Source: Rhodospirillaceae bacterium (GTDB lineage Bacteria > Pseudomonadota > Alphaproteobacteria > MPNO01 > UBA2964). Taken from it: a stretch of 19,876 bases of DNA. Below the pieces are notes generated by a model. That model was not told where the DNA came from, ran no database searches, and saw only the letters and a program-made list of their open reading frames with translations. How positions within the stretch are numbered: the first letter of the stretch is position 1; every line of letters begins with the position of its first letter. The translations under genes were made by a program, and so were the position numbers. This document shows positions 1 to 8,874 of the stretch, one piece after another. The stretch is taken from positions 1 to 19,876 of the forward strand of contig JABJKO010000322.1 of NCBI GenBank assembly GCA_018660305.1. The letters run 5' to 3'.

Positions 1-270
1 ATCGTCACCGATACGGGCGATCTGAAGGTGCTTGATGCCAAGGTCGCCTTTGACGGCAACGCTGTGTACCGCCACGCTGATGTGGCCAGCCTGCGTGATG
101 AAACCGAAGAAGACCCCAAAGAACTCGCCGCGTCCAAGCACGACCTGAACTACATCGCGCTGGATGGCGAAATCGGCTGCATGGTCAACGGCGCGGGCCT
201 CGCCATGGCGACCATGGACATCATCAAGCTCCATGGCGGCGAGCCCGCCAACTTCCTCGACGTCGGCGGC
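1..270 (+). CDS. sucC: Fragment of a second SucC (succinyl-CoA synthetase beta), broken at both ends
   Basis: Frame 1 reads through from the window edge with no start and encodes an internal piece of the ATP/ADP-forming succinyl-CoA ligase beta subunit. It contains the motifs [35 protein letters not shown] and [12 protein letters not shown]. After the last GG (position 270) the homology stops abruptly, where the family would continue with GAS and the C-terminal domain. The same protein segment is encoded on the opposite strand at about 491-765 by the resident sucC, but the two differ at about a quarter of residues by eye ([15 protein letters not shown] against [15 protein letters not shown]). 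It is therefore a different copy, not a fold-back of the same gene. I infer that it comes from another genome or another genomic position. The family assignment is very secure; its belonging to this chromosome is doubtful. Confidence 0.85.
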
Positions 271-271
271 G
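262..271. other. Tail-to-tail chimeric junction between two sucC copies
   Basis: The bases GTCGGCGGC at 262-270 can be read as V-G-G of the plus-strand sucC fragment and, on the other strand, as A-A-D following LPII of the minus-strand sucC. Both readings suit SucC at that point, so the junction carries short shared sequence. Neither gene is complete beyond it. The minus-strand frame stays open to the window edge but encodes nonsense after AAD. Inverted joins at short homology are typical of whole-genome-amplification chimeras and of assembly errors at conserved genes; a real rearrangement is possible but less likely. Confidence 0.75.
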
Positions 272-1377
272 ATGATGGGCAACCCGCTCTCCTCCAGAAT
301 TTGCTTACCGAGATCCACGTTGGTCCCTGCCAGCCGGACCACCAGCGGCACGGTAAGGCTCACTTCGCGGGCCGCGGCGACCACGCCTTCGGCGATGACA
401 TCACAGCGCATGATGCCGCCGAAGATATTGACCAGCAGCCCCTCCACATTGGGGTCGGACAGGATCAGCTTGAATGCCGCCGTCACACGCTCGCGGGATG
501 CACCGCCACCGACATCAAGAAAGTTCGCCGGCTCACCGCCATAAAGCTTGATGATATCCATGGTCGCCATGGCCAGACCGGCGCCATTGACCATGCAGCC
601 GATGGTGCCGTCCAGCGTGACATAGTTGAGGTCGTACTTGGCGGCCTCTAGCTCGGCGGCGTCTTCCTCGCTCTCGTCGCGCAGCTCTTCGACGTCCTTG
701 TGACGGTAAAGCGCGTTGTCGTCGAAATTCATCTTGGCGTCGAGGGCGATAACCTCACCCGCGCCGGTGACCACCAGCGGATTGATCTCGACAATGGAGG
801 CGTCGAGGGCCGTGAACGCCTCATACATGGCGGTGAGGAATTTCACCGCCGAGCGCACCTGATCTCCTTCAAGACCAAGACCGAAGGCGATCTTGCGGGC
901 ATGAAAGGCCTGCAGCCCGGTCGCCGGGTCTATGGCAACCTTGATAATTTTTTCCGGCGTCTTGGCGGCGACTTCCTCGATCTCCATGCCGCCTTCGGTG
1001 GAGGCCATGACGGTAATCCGGCTGGTCGCCCGGTCGATCAGGATACCGAGATAAAGCTCACGGGCAATATCGCAGCCATCCTCCACATAGACCCGGCTCA
1101 CTTCCTTGCCGCCGGGGCCGGTCTGATGGGTGACCAGATTCATGCCGATCATCTCATCAGCCAGGGATTTGACCTCGTCGACGGATTTGGCGAGCTTGAC
1201 GCCGCCGCCTTTGCCGCGCCCGCCGGCATGGATCTGGGCTTTTACCACCCAGACCGGTCCGCCGAGCTCATTGGCCACCTTGACCGCCTCATCAGGGGTA
1301 TAGGCGACGCCGCCCTTGGGCACCGCAACGCCGAACTTCCGGAGAAGTTCCTTGGCCTGATATTCATGTATGTTCAT
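262..1377 (-). CDS. sucC: Succinyl-CoA synthetase (ADP-forming) beta subunit, 3' end missing
   Basis: SucC is the ATP-grasp beta subunit of succinyl-CoA ligase, which converts succinyl-CoA to succinate with nucleoside triphosphate formation in the TCA cycle. The protein starts [12 protein letters not shown], the usual SucC N-terminus. An ATP-grasp region ([17 protein letters not shown]) follows at about residues 45-65. Further on are EINPL-type sequence, [15 protein letters not shown], the C-terminal CoA-ligase domain start ([13 protein letters not shown]) and the conserved [15 protein letters not shown]. About 372 residues are present; the family is usually close to 390-400, so the last 15-25 residues are cut off at the chimeric junction. 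The gene lies 56 bases downstream of mdh on the same strand, the usual mdh-sucC-sucD order in alphaproteobacteria, so it is probably co-transcribed. No strong ribosome-binding site is seen before the ATG; the start rests on the conserved N-terminus. Confidence 0.95.
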
Positions 1378-1433
1378 GGACGTCTTGCCTTTGATTTTCT
1401 TAAGTCGAAGACCGCGTTACCGGATAATTCCCG

Positions 1434-2503
<1,070 letters not shown>

Positions 2504-2669
2504 AATCAGGGTCTACGTCATGATGGTTAACGCGACAGGAAGTGGGCGCGTAACTACCTTTTTTCGAGAGTCCAAGCAAGGAAAACGCACCATTATGGGG
2601 ATAACTCGTGAAGATTCGCCTATTGAGCGGCAAGAACTCATATTAAAGGCACACAATATGGAGCCCCCT

Positions 2670-2891
2670 ATGCGCGTACGCATCGATTACTGCGGCCTTT
2701 GAAACTACAAACCGGAAGCCCTCCGTGCGAGGGCCAGGTTGGTGGCCACGGGGGCGGTCAGTGAAGATCATGTGGAGATCGCCGAGGGCGGCATCGGTGC
2801 CTTCGAGATCATCGTTGATGGCGAAACCAGATACTCCAAGCTGAAGACCAAGCGCTTTCCCACAGATGCGGAAATCGAAGCGCTGGTCTGA
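2670..2891 (+). CDS. SelW-like (Rdx family) selenoprotein, TGA at 2700-2702 read as selenocysteine
   Basis: The frame reads MRVRIDYCGL-TGA-NYKPEALRARARL and continues without another stop to TGA at 2889-2891, giving 73 residues with selenocysteine at position 11. This matches the SelW/Rdx thioredoxin-fold family: a first beta strand leading into CxxU (here C8-G-L-U11), then a helix, then GAFEIIVDGETRYSKLKTKRFP in two pieces and a final helix. The family's usual length is about 70-100 residues. Members are small thiol/selenol redox proteins of the cytoplasm. A SECIS-type hairpin follows the TGA directly. The start at 2670 is chosen because GGAG lies 6 bases upstream and family members begin just before this strand; in-frame ATGs at 2658 and 2595 are alternatives. 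The stop lies only 12 bases from the convergent hydrolase stop. A pseudogene is unlikely because both sides of the TGA keep family sequence in one frame. The selA, selB and selC genes are not in the window. Confidence 0.88.
2710..2740 (+). promoter_or_regulatory. Bacterial SECIS-type hairpin after the selenocysteine TGA
   Basis: GCCCTC (2718-2723) pairs perfectly with GAGGGC (2729-2734) around the loop CGTGC. A lower stem AACC (2710-2713) pairs with GGTT (2737-2740) across a small internal loop. The apical loop begins 21 bases after the TGA and has G as its second base. Both features agree with the described bacterial SECIS pattern (G among the first two loop bases; about 16-37 bases from the UGA). 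SelB would bind here to direct Sec insertion. The folding was done by eye. Confidence 0.75.
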
Positions 2892-2903
2892 GCGCTCCCC
2901 CGA

Positions 2904-3683
2904 TTATCGTTCGATTTCTTTCACGAACGGAACGACCAGTTCGATCACGGCATCCGGATCCTCGACCAGACCCATATGACGCAAACCGGGCAGGATGTGG
3001 GCTGTCGCACCGGCAATATCGCGGCTGATTTCCTCCGCCATGGCGGGTGTGGAATTGCGGTCGTCTTCACCGGTGATAACCAGGGTCGGAATGTTGATGG
3101 AACCGTGAGTGGCGGCTGCCTCAGCGTCACTGTCGGCGAAATAACGATAAGCGTGGCCATAAGAACTGGCTGAGTTGCGCCCGAGGCGATCAAGCACCGC
3201 ATGGATTGCTTCGGGGTGGGCCTCTCGAAAGGCAGGCGTGAACCAGCGTTCAATGGCTTGTGCAGAAATTCCGTCCGTATCTCCAGCATCGATCCGATCT
3301 GCGCGGTCCCTGACCTGACGCCGGATATCCGGTGGACGGGTGGAAATGGTGTTCAGAAGCACTATTCCTGCGACGCGATCCGGATGGCCCGCCGCCATGG
3401 TGCGGGCAATGATTCCGCCCAGCGAAAACCCCATCAATACCGCGCGGTCGATTTCGCAGGCATCGAGCACTGCAATCACCTGGGCATTGAAATCGGCCGA
3501 ATTCACCGGCGCGGCCAGCGGCGGCGCGGCTCCATGGCCCAGCAGATCGTAGCGGATCACCCGGCAGGTTCTTGAAAGCGCGGGAACGAACGGATCCCAC
3601 AGAAAACGGTCGAGACCGAGACCATGAATGAGGACCAGCGGCAGACCGCTGCCAGTATCATCGAAGGAGAGCGAATCCGACAT
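2904..3683 (-). CDS. Alpha/beta hydrolase, 3-oxoadipate enol-lactonase-like
   Basis: This is a 259-residue alpha/beta-hydrolase-fold protein. It shows the oxyanion-hole segment LIHGLGLD (18-25), the nucleophile elbow GFSLGG with Ser87, the acid in TGEDD (Asp207 or Asp208) and the catalytic histidine in LRHMG (His236). The overall layout (DLLGHG, VLLNT) resembles the PcaD/BioH-like group of small esterases and lactonases. The substrate cannot be read from the sequence and no aromatic-degradation genes lie nearby. The start MSDSLSFDDTG at 3683 is preferred over an upstream ATG at 3737, because the fold begins directly after it and a weak AGGG lies just before. It converges with the selenoprotein gene and diverges from the gene at 4046. 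No signal peptide is visible, so it is probably cytoplasmic. Confidence 0.85.
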   Translation of the reverse strand: MSDSLSFDDTGSGLPLVLIHGLGLDRFLWDPFVPALSRTCRVIRYDLLGHGAAPPLAAPVNSADFNAQVIAVLDACEIDRAVLMGFSLGGIIARTMAAGHPDRVAGIVLLNTISTRPPDIRRQVRDRADRIDAGDTDGISAQAIERWFTPAFREAHPEAIHAVLDRLGRNSASSYGHAYRYFADSDAEAAATHGSINIPTLVITGEDDRNSTPAMAEEISRDIAGATAHILPGLRHMGLVEDPDAVIELVVPFVKEIER

Positions 3684-4045
3684 TTTCACCCTGTCTATGG
3701 AGGGGGGAATATATCCACCGGCCCGGCCTCCGTCCATCCAGCGCGGCGCGAGCCACCGGGTTCCGCCTCGGTTCGCAGTTGGGCGACGGACAGAGAATAG
3801 GAAAATTGAAATAAATTCTAATCAAATAGTATTAAACATAAATATGTATTTTACAATTAATTTCAAATAATCGGTATAGATATTCATATGTTTCACTTTC
3901 CAATATGATATATTACCGATCACTTATTGAGAAAAAGGCTGGATTCGTTCCTGGATACACTATCCGGTGGACGGGCCCTGATCTATGGGTTTCGTGACCC
4001 CTTTCCATCTCGGGGGCTCGGGATTTAAAAAAGGAGGACAGGCTC
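3684..4045. promoter_or_regulatory. AT-rich divergent upstream region
   Basis: This 362-base gap lies between the divergent hydrolase and the Thr/Asp-repeat protein. About 3800-3945 is strikingly AT-rich in an otherwise GC-rich window. A loose pair TTGAAA and TATTAA with an 18-base spacer can be read on the plus strand near 3805-3835, but such matches are common in AT-rich DNA. The segment 3946-4045 is of normal composition and ends in a strong AGGAGGA ribosome-binding site (about 4033-4039) for the gene at 4046. No small gene is supported here. Confidence 0.5.
3870..3920. repeat. Imperfect inverted repeat in the AT-rich region
   Basis: ATCGGTA (3870-3876) is repeated inverted as TACCGAT (3914-3920). 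Inside it CATAT (3885-3889) matches ATATG (3903-3907). The symmetry spans 51 bases and could be an operator for a dimeric regulator, or an RNA hairpin in a long leader. Its position between divergent genes suits regulation; no regulator is identified. Confidence 0.4.
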
Positions 4046-4990
4046 ATGAGGAATGTTTTTCATTGGCGGACGCTTTTGGCGGGTGCCTCGATCATCGCGA
4101 TGACAGGCTTACCGGCGGCGGCGCAGGATTCGACGATTACTGTTGAGACGACAACCGTTGAACCGTCCACCGACGACACGACCGATACGTCCGGAAAAAT
4201 CACGGGGTCGTTTACGGATCGCGATCGCCTCGTTCAGGTGATAATGGCCGACGACGTGGAAAAGACCGAACCCGAGGACACCACTGAAAACACCGACGGC
4301 ACGGGCACCACGGAAGGCACAACAACCGGCGATACGACCGGTGACACAACGGGCGACACGACCGGCGACACGACTGGCGACACGACCGGCGACACGACTG
4401 GCGAGACGCCGACCGGTGAAGTCGCTGAAACAACGGAAACACCGCCCGGGACGGAGCCAGAGGGCACCGAAAATACCGAACTGTCCTTCGAGGCGGAACA
4501 AGCCAAAGTCGAAGAGCTGGTGGCCGAACTGTCCGACGAGCAGGTCTTTGCCCTGAACCGCTCGCTCAACAATGCCATCAACAATCCCTTCGGCGCGAAT
4601 TTTGACTCCGAGCATCTCCAGCTCATTGTCGATGGGGATTATAATAAGCTCCAGATCAATTCCCTCAGCAAGGCACTGGAATCGGAAGCCAAGTTCCTGG
4701 CGCTCGCGGAAAAGACCGGCAACGACAAGTTCCTGGACAAAGCTGAACGCGAGAAGGAAAAATTCATGGCGATGGTGGACCGTTTCGATGGTCACGTCAG
4801 CGGCAAGGATAGCGCCGCCGCAGCGGCCAAGAGCGCTGCAAAGAGCGCCGCCAAGAAAGCGGCGGCAGGGGCGGCCAGGAAAGCCGCTAAAAATGCGGCC
4901 AAGTCTGCCGCGAAAGCCGCGGCCAAGGACGCCGTCAAGCAAGCGGTCAAAAATCAGGCTAAGAATGCGGGCAAGGGCAAAAAATCCTGA
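4046..4990 (+). CDS. Secreted Thr/Asp-repeat protein with Ala/Lys-rich C-terminal tail, unknown function
   Basis: The family is not recognised. The 314-residue protein starts after a strong AGGAGGA site and carries a signal peptide (residues 1-26, basic start, hydrophobic core, ending PAAA before QDS), so it is exported. Residues 27-150 are Thr/Asp/Glu/Gly-rich and probably disordered, with seven TTGD-type units (93-120). Residues about 150-255 look helical and contain Asn-rich NRSLNNAINNPFGANFD and a charged helix. Residues about 256-314 are an Ala/Lys tail (repeats such as AAKSAAKSAAKKAAAG), strongly basic and likely helical. The protein is thus acidic at the front and basic at the end. A strong terminator follows 37 bases after the stop, so the gene is probably a single-gene transcript. 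The outer-membrane barrel gene downstream suggests an envelope role, but this is inference. A cell-surface polyanion binder or a structural periplasmic protein is possible. Confidence 0.8.
   Translation: MRNVFHWRTLLAGASIIAMTGLPAAAQDSTITVETTTVEPSTDDTTDTSGKITGSFTDRDRLVQVIMADDVEKTEPEDTTENTDGTGTTEGTTTGDTTGDTTGDTTGDTTGDTTGDTTGETPTGEVAETTETPPGTEPEGTENTELSFEAEQAKVEELVAELSDEQVFALNRSLNNAINNPFGANFDSEHLQLIVDGDYNKLQINSLSKALESEAKFLALAEKTGNDKFLDKAEREKEKFMAMVDRFDGHVSGKDSAAAAAKSAAKSAAKKAAAGAARKAAKNAAKSAAKAAAKDAVKQAVKNQAKNAGKGKKS
4322..4405 (+). repeat. 12-base in-frame tandem repeat (TTGD units)
   Basis: Seven units of about 12 bases, close to ACGACCGGCGAC, encode TTGD (the last is TTGE). The middle units are nearly identical at the DNA level (CGACCGGCGACA and CGACTGGCGACA alternate), which suggests recent copy-number change by slippage. 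Repeat number may therefore vary between strains. Confidence 0.85.
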
Positions 4991-5027
4991 TTTAAGGCAA
5001 AACGTGGCGGCCATTACGCCAGCCAAA

Positions 5028-5069
5028 CGCCCCGGTACGGAGAAAACCCCGTACCGGGGCGTTTTTTTT
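5028..5069 (+). terminator. Rho-independent terminator of the repeat-protein gene
   Basis: CGCCCCGGTACGG (5028-5040) and CCGTACCGGGGCG (5049-5061) form a perfect 13-base-pair stem with an 8-base loop, followed at once by eight Ts (5062-5069). This is the strongest intrinsic terminator in the window. It separates the gene at 4046 from the barrel gene, so the latter needs its own promoter in 5070-5241. Confidence 0.95.
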
Positions 5070-5241
5070 GGAAAACCGGGAATGTTGATTGGTTACACCC
5101 AACCGACGCCAATCGGCCATCCTCGGTAACGGCGACAGGCTGGGTCTCGAAAAAATTAAGGAGGGCGTAGCGTATTATTGATAATTGTTATATCGAATAG
5201 TCCTACAAGCAAAAACAGCGCAGTACAGGGGTGGCAGGGTT

Positions 5242-6204
5242 ATGGTCGAGGGCACAAGGATTTCAGTGATTTTTCACCGAACGGCAACCGCCATGGCGGC
5301 GGCCTGCATACTCGCCATGACCGTGCAATCGGCTACCGCCCAGAACAACGGCCAGAAGCCCTGGTCCGTCTCCGGCAGCCTCGGTGTCCAGTACAATGAC
5401 AACGTGACGACTGACGAAACGGACACGACGTCGAACCAGTCGGACAAGTCCCTGCAATTGGAATTGGGCGGGCTCTATAAGCCGAAGGTCGGCGAGAAAT
5501 ACGGCCTGGAATTGGGCTATGATTTTTCCCAAAGCATTTTTGAGGATTTGACCGATTTCAATCTGCAGTCCCACGCGCTTTCCATGGGCATCGAACGTGA
5601 ATATAGCGGAATCGATACCAGCCTGACCTATCTGTACGTGCATACCTTCCTCGGCGGGGACAATTTCCTCGGCCTGCATTCTTTGACGCCTTCTGTGGGC
5701 TATTCGGTAAATGATTTCTGGTATGCCAGTGGTCGTTACAGCTATCAGAACAAGGATTTCAAAAGCGCTGCCAATAACAACCGGGATTCAGATGTGAACT
5801 CATTCACACTGGATAATTTTCTCTTTTTTATGGAGGGGAAGGGTTTTGTGTCACTGGGGTATCGGATCGAGGGGGAAGATACCCAAGACATTGAACTGGA
5901 CTACCTGGGACATTATTTTCACGCCCGGATCAAATCACCGATACCGGTAAATTCCCTTGAACGCTGGAAACCGACGGTGACCGCGGGCTACGAATATTTC
6001 AAAAAAGATTACTCCGATATCACGGCCAGCATTGGCGCCAAACGCGAAGACGAACGAACGACACTTAAACTGGGCCTGTCAGCCGATATCACCGAACACG
6101 TTAAGGCCAGGCTCGATTATGAACGCATCGAAGCGATTTCAAACCTCAGCTCGTCGGATTTCGACGAAAACTCGGTAATGGTTTCTCTGGGTTTCCAGTA
6201 TTGA
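5242..6204 (+). CDS. Outer-membrane beta-barrel protein, unknown family
   Basis: The product (320 residues from this start) has a signal peptide (about 1-34, ending SATAQ before NNGQ). Alternating polar/hydrophobic strands rich in Tyr and Gly follow (GLELGYDFSQSIF, LTPSVGYSVND, WYASGRYSYQN, FVSLGYRIEG, PTVTAGYEYF, LKLGLSADI). It ends in VMVSLGFQY, an aromatic C-terminal strand typical of BAM-inserted barrels. About a dozen or more strands are likely. It resembles the barrel part of Slam/DUF560-like or porin-like proteins, but lacks the TPR part of Slam, so no transport role is assigned. The start at 5242 is chosen for the signal peptide and the AGGG upstream; a TTG at 5185 would add 19 residues that spoil the signal peptide. 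It lies in the insert between sdhB and mdh and ends 22 bases from the convergent sdhB stop. Confidence 0.82.
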   Translation: MVEGTRISVIFHRTATAMAAACILAMTVQSATAQNNGQKPWSVSGSLGVQYNDNVTTDETDTTSNQSDKSLQLELGGLYKPKVGEKYGLELGYDFSQSIFEDLTDFNLQSHALSMGIEREYSGIDTSLTYLYVHTFLGGDNFLGLHSLTPSVGYSVNDFWYASGRYSYQNKDFKSAANNNRDSDVNSFTLDNFLFFMEGKGFVSLGYRIEGEDTQDIELDYLGHYFHARIKSPIPVNSLERWKPTVTAGYEYFKKDYSDITASIGAKREDERTTLKLGLSADITEHVKARLDYERIEAISNLSSSDFDENSVMVSLGFQY

Positions 6205-6226
6205 GAGCTTTTGGCTGGATAGGGCG

Positions 6227-7006
6227 CTAACGCCGCTGCACCATCATCTTCTTGATCTCTCCGATGGCCTTGGCCGGATTGAGATGTTTGGGACAGGTGC
6301 TTGTGCAGTTCATGATGGTGTGACAGCGGAACAACCGGAACGGGTCTTCCAGATTGTCCAGCCGTTCGCCGGTTTCCTCGTCGCGTGAATCGGCGATCCA
6401 GCGGTAGGATTGCAGCAGCGTGGCGGGGCCGAGATAGCGATCGCTGTTCCACCAGTAGCTCGGGCAGCTTGTGGAACAGCAGAAACACAGCACGCATTCC
6501 CACAGACCATCCAGCTTGGCGCGCTCCTCGGGGCTCTGCAGCCGTTCGCGGTCGGGCGGCGGCGGCGTCTTGGTCTTGAGCCACGGCTCGATGGAGGTGT
6601 ATTGCGCATAGGCGTTCTTGAGATCAGGCACCAGATCCTTGACCACGTCCATATGGGGTAGCGGATAGATCTTGGCGTCGCCCTTCACGTCGTCGATGGC
6701 CTTGATACAGGACAGGGTGTTGGTGCCATCCACATTCATGGCGCAGGACCCGCACACTCCCTCGCGGCATGAGCGCCGGAAGGTCACGGTGGAATCCATC
6801 TCGTTCTTGATCTTGATCAGGGCGTCGAGAACCATAGGGCCGCAGGTATCGAGATCGACCTCGAAAGTATCGACCCGTGGATTCTCGCCGCTATCGGGAT
6901 CGTAGCGATAGACCTGGAAGCGCTTGATCTTGGTCGCGCCAGCCGGGGCCTTGTGGGTCTTGCCCTTTTTGATCTTCGAATTGGCCGGTAACGAAAATTC
7001 AGCCAT
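6227..7006 (-). CDS. sdhB: Succinate dehydrogenase iron-sulfur subunit
   Basis: This is the electron-transfer subunit of complex II at the inner membrane, passing electrons from SdhA flavin to quinone. All cluster ligands are present. The [2Fe-2S] ligands are Cys80, Cys85, Cys88 and Cys100 ([10 protein letters not shown]). The [4Fe-4S] ligands are Cys171, Cys174, Cys177 and Cys238. The [3Fe-4S] ligands are Cys181, Cys228 and Cys234 ([13 protein letters not shown]). The length of 259 residues is normal for alphaproteobacteria. AGGA precedes the ATG. It is the last gene of sdhCDAB, 68 bases after sdhA. The gene normally expected next, mdh, is displaced by 3.7 kb of inserted genes. Confidence 0.98.
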   Translation of the reverse strand: MAEFSLPANSKIKKGKTHKAPAGATKIKRFQVYRYDPDSGENPRVDTFEVDLDTCGPMVLDALIKIKNEMDSTVTFRRSCREGVCGSCAMNVDGTNTLSCIKAIDDVKGDAKIYPLPHMDVVKDLVPDLKNAYAQYTSIEPWLKTKTPPPPDRERLQSPEERAKLDGLWECVLCFCCSTSCPSYWWNSDRYLGPATLLQSYRWIADSRDEETGERLDNLEDPFRLFRCHTIMNCTSTCPKHLNPAKAIGEIKKMMVQRR

Positions 7007-7074
7007 CTGTCCTGCCTCGTTGGTCCTTACGCACTATAAAGTCACGCCGCCGGGTAAACTTCCCGTCAATATGC

Positions 7075-8868
7075 CTAATACACCCGCGCCTTGGGGGGCA
7101 CGGCCTCCACATCGTCGGATAGGGTGTAGTTGTGCACCGGGCGGAACTCGAACCGGCTGGTGCCGTCGTCATTGAGCCAGGCGACGGTGTGCTTCATCCA
7201 GTTCTTATCGTCCCGTTCGGTATAATCCTCACGCGCGTGCCCGCCCCGGCTTTCCTTGCGGTTGAAAGCGCCGTGGATACTGACCAGCGCCTGCGCCAGC
7301 AGATTGTCGAATTCCAGGGTTTCCACCAGATCCGAATTCCAGATCATGCCGTGATCGGCGATCTTGAGATCGTTCCGCTTGGCCCACACATCGGCCATCT
7401 TGTTGACGCCTTCCTCCATGATGTCGGCATCGCGGAAGACCGCGCAATGGGCCTGCATGGTGCGCTGCATCTCGAGCCGCAGATCGGCGGTGGGGATGGA
7501 TCCGCTGGCATGACGCCGGGAATCGAGCCAGTCCAGCGCATTGTCGCCGGCATCGCCGGGCAGACCGGCATGCGGCGCGCCGGGTTTGACAATCTCGGCA
7601 CAGCGGTCGGCGGCGGCGCGGCCGAACACCACCAGATCCAGCAGCGAGTTCGACCCTAGCCGGTTCGCGCCATGGACCGACACGCAGGCCGCCTCGCCCA
7701 CCGCCATCAGGCCGGGAATTACCACATCGGGATCGCCCCCGATGGGATGGACCGCTTCGCCCAGATAGTTGGTGGGCACACCGCCCATATTGTAATGCAC
7801 CGTGGGCAGGACCGGGATCGGCTCGCGGGTCACATCCACGTTGGCGAAGATGCGCGCGGTTTCGGAAATGCCGGGCAGACGTTCATTGATCACGTCGGGC
7901 TCGAGATGCTCGATATGGAGATGGATGAAATCCTTGTCCGGACCGCAGCCGCGCCCTTCGTTCATTTCGACGGTCATGGAGCGGCTGACCACGTCACGGG
8001 ACGCCAGATCCTTGGCGTGCGGCGCATAGCGCTCCATGAAACGCTCGCCTTCGGAATTGGTCAGATAGCCGCCCTCACCGCGCACGCCTTCCGTGATCAA
8101 CGCACCGGCGCCGTAAATGCCGGTGGGATGGAACTGGATGAATTCCATGTCCTGGAGCGGCAGACCGGCCCGTAGCACCATGGCGCTGCCGTCGCCGGTT
8201 TGCGTATGCGCTCCGGTGCAGGAGAAATAGCTGCGGCCATACCCGCCGGTCGCCATGATCACCATATTTGCCTGGAAACGATGGATGGTTCCGTCATCCA
8301 GGTTCCATGCCATGACACCGGCGATCTTGCCGTCCACGTCGTGGATCAGATCGAGCGCGAAATACTCGATAAAGAATTCCGCCTGATTGCGCAGCGACTG
8401 CTGATAGAGCGTGTGCAGAATGGCGTGGCCGGTGCGATCGGCGGCGGCACAGGTGCGGTGCGCCGGCGGGCCCTCGCCGTATTCGGTGGTCATGCCGCCA
8501 AACGGGCGCTGATAGATCTTGCCTTCCTCGGTGCGCGAAAACGGCACGCCGTAATGCTCGAGCTCGATGACCGATGGCATGGCCTCGCGGCACATATATT
8601 CAATGGCATCCTGGTCGCCCAGCCAGTCGGCGCCCTTGACGGTATCGTAGAAATGCCAGCGCCAATCGTCCTTGCCCATATTGCTCAGCGCCGCGGAGAT
8701 GCCGCCCTGGGCGGCAACGGTATGGCTGCGGGTGGGAAAGACCTTCGTGATGCAGGCTGTTTTCAGGCCTTTCTGAGCGAGCCCGAAGGTAGCCCGCAGA
8801 CCGGCACCGCCGGCTCCTACGACGACCACGTCATAGGTATGGTCGATAATCTCATACGCCTGGGTCAT
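7075..8868 (-). CDS. sdhA: Succinate dehydrogenase flavoprotein subunit
   Basis: This is the catalytic subunit of complex II, oxidising succinate to fumarate. The FAD-binding loop is VVGAGGAG (16-23) and the covalent-FAD histidine is His49 in [11 protein letters not shown]. Active-site residues are His247 (QFHPTG), Arg291 (SRDVVSRS) and His358 (VHYNMGG). [16 protein letters not shown] binds FAD further on. The C-terminal domain ends in [11 protein letters not shown] and PKARVY, as in the family. The length of 597 residues is normal. It starts 6 bases after sdhD and is translated within the operon. Confidence 0.98.
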   Translation of the reverse strand: MTQAYEIIDHTYDVVVVGAGGAGLRATFGLAQKGLKTACITKVFPTRSHTVAAQGGISAALSNMGKDDWRWHFYDTVKGADWLGDQDAIEYMCREAMPSVIELEHYGVPFSRTEEGKIYQRPFGGMTTEYGEGPPAHRTCAAADRTGHAILHTLYQQSLRNQAEFFIEYFALDLIHDVDGKIAGVMAWNLDDGTIHRFQANMVIMATGGYGRSYFSCTGAHTQTGDGSAMVLRAGLPLQDMEFIQFHPTGIYGAGALITEGVRGEGGYLTNSEGERFMERYAPHAKDLASRDVVSRSMTVEMNEGRGCGPDKDFIHLHIEHLEPDVINERLPGISETARIFANVDVTREPIPVLPTVHYNMGGVPTNYLGEAVHPIGGDPDVVIPGLMAVGEAACVSVHGANRLGSNSLLDLVVFGRAAADRCAEIVKPGAPHAGLPGDAGDNALDWLDSRRHASGSIPTADLRLEMQRTMQAHCAVFRDADIMEEGVNKMADVWAKRNDLKIADHGMIWNSDLVETLEFDNLLAQALVSIHGAFNRKESRGGHAREDYTERDDKNWMKHTVAWLNDDGTSRFEFRPVHNYTLSDDVEAVPPKARVY

Positions 8869-8874
8869 TTTGGA

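Noticed and set aside
28..651. Plus-strand ORF of 207 codons crossing the sucC junction
   Set aside because: Its first 81 codons are the sucC fragment; after 270 it is antisense to the resident sucC and encodes no recognisable protein.
2700..2702. TGA as a nonsense mutation or sequencing error in a Cys-type Rdx gene
   Set aside because: The TGA falls exactly at the family's Sec position and is followed by a SECIS-like hairpin at the right distance; an accidental stop would not be expected to have both.
4109..5026. Long minus-strand ORF opposite the Thr/Asp-repeat gene
   Set aside because: It is a shadow caused by repeat and Ala/Lys codons; the plus-strand frame has the ribosome-binding site, signal peptide and terminator.
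5178..5399. TTG-started ORF overlapping the barrel gene, with AAGGAGGG upstream
   Set aside because: It overlaps the barrel gene out of frame, has poor spacing to the AAGGAGGG and no recognisable features; a leader peptide cannot be excluded but is not supported.
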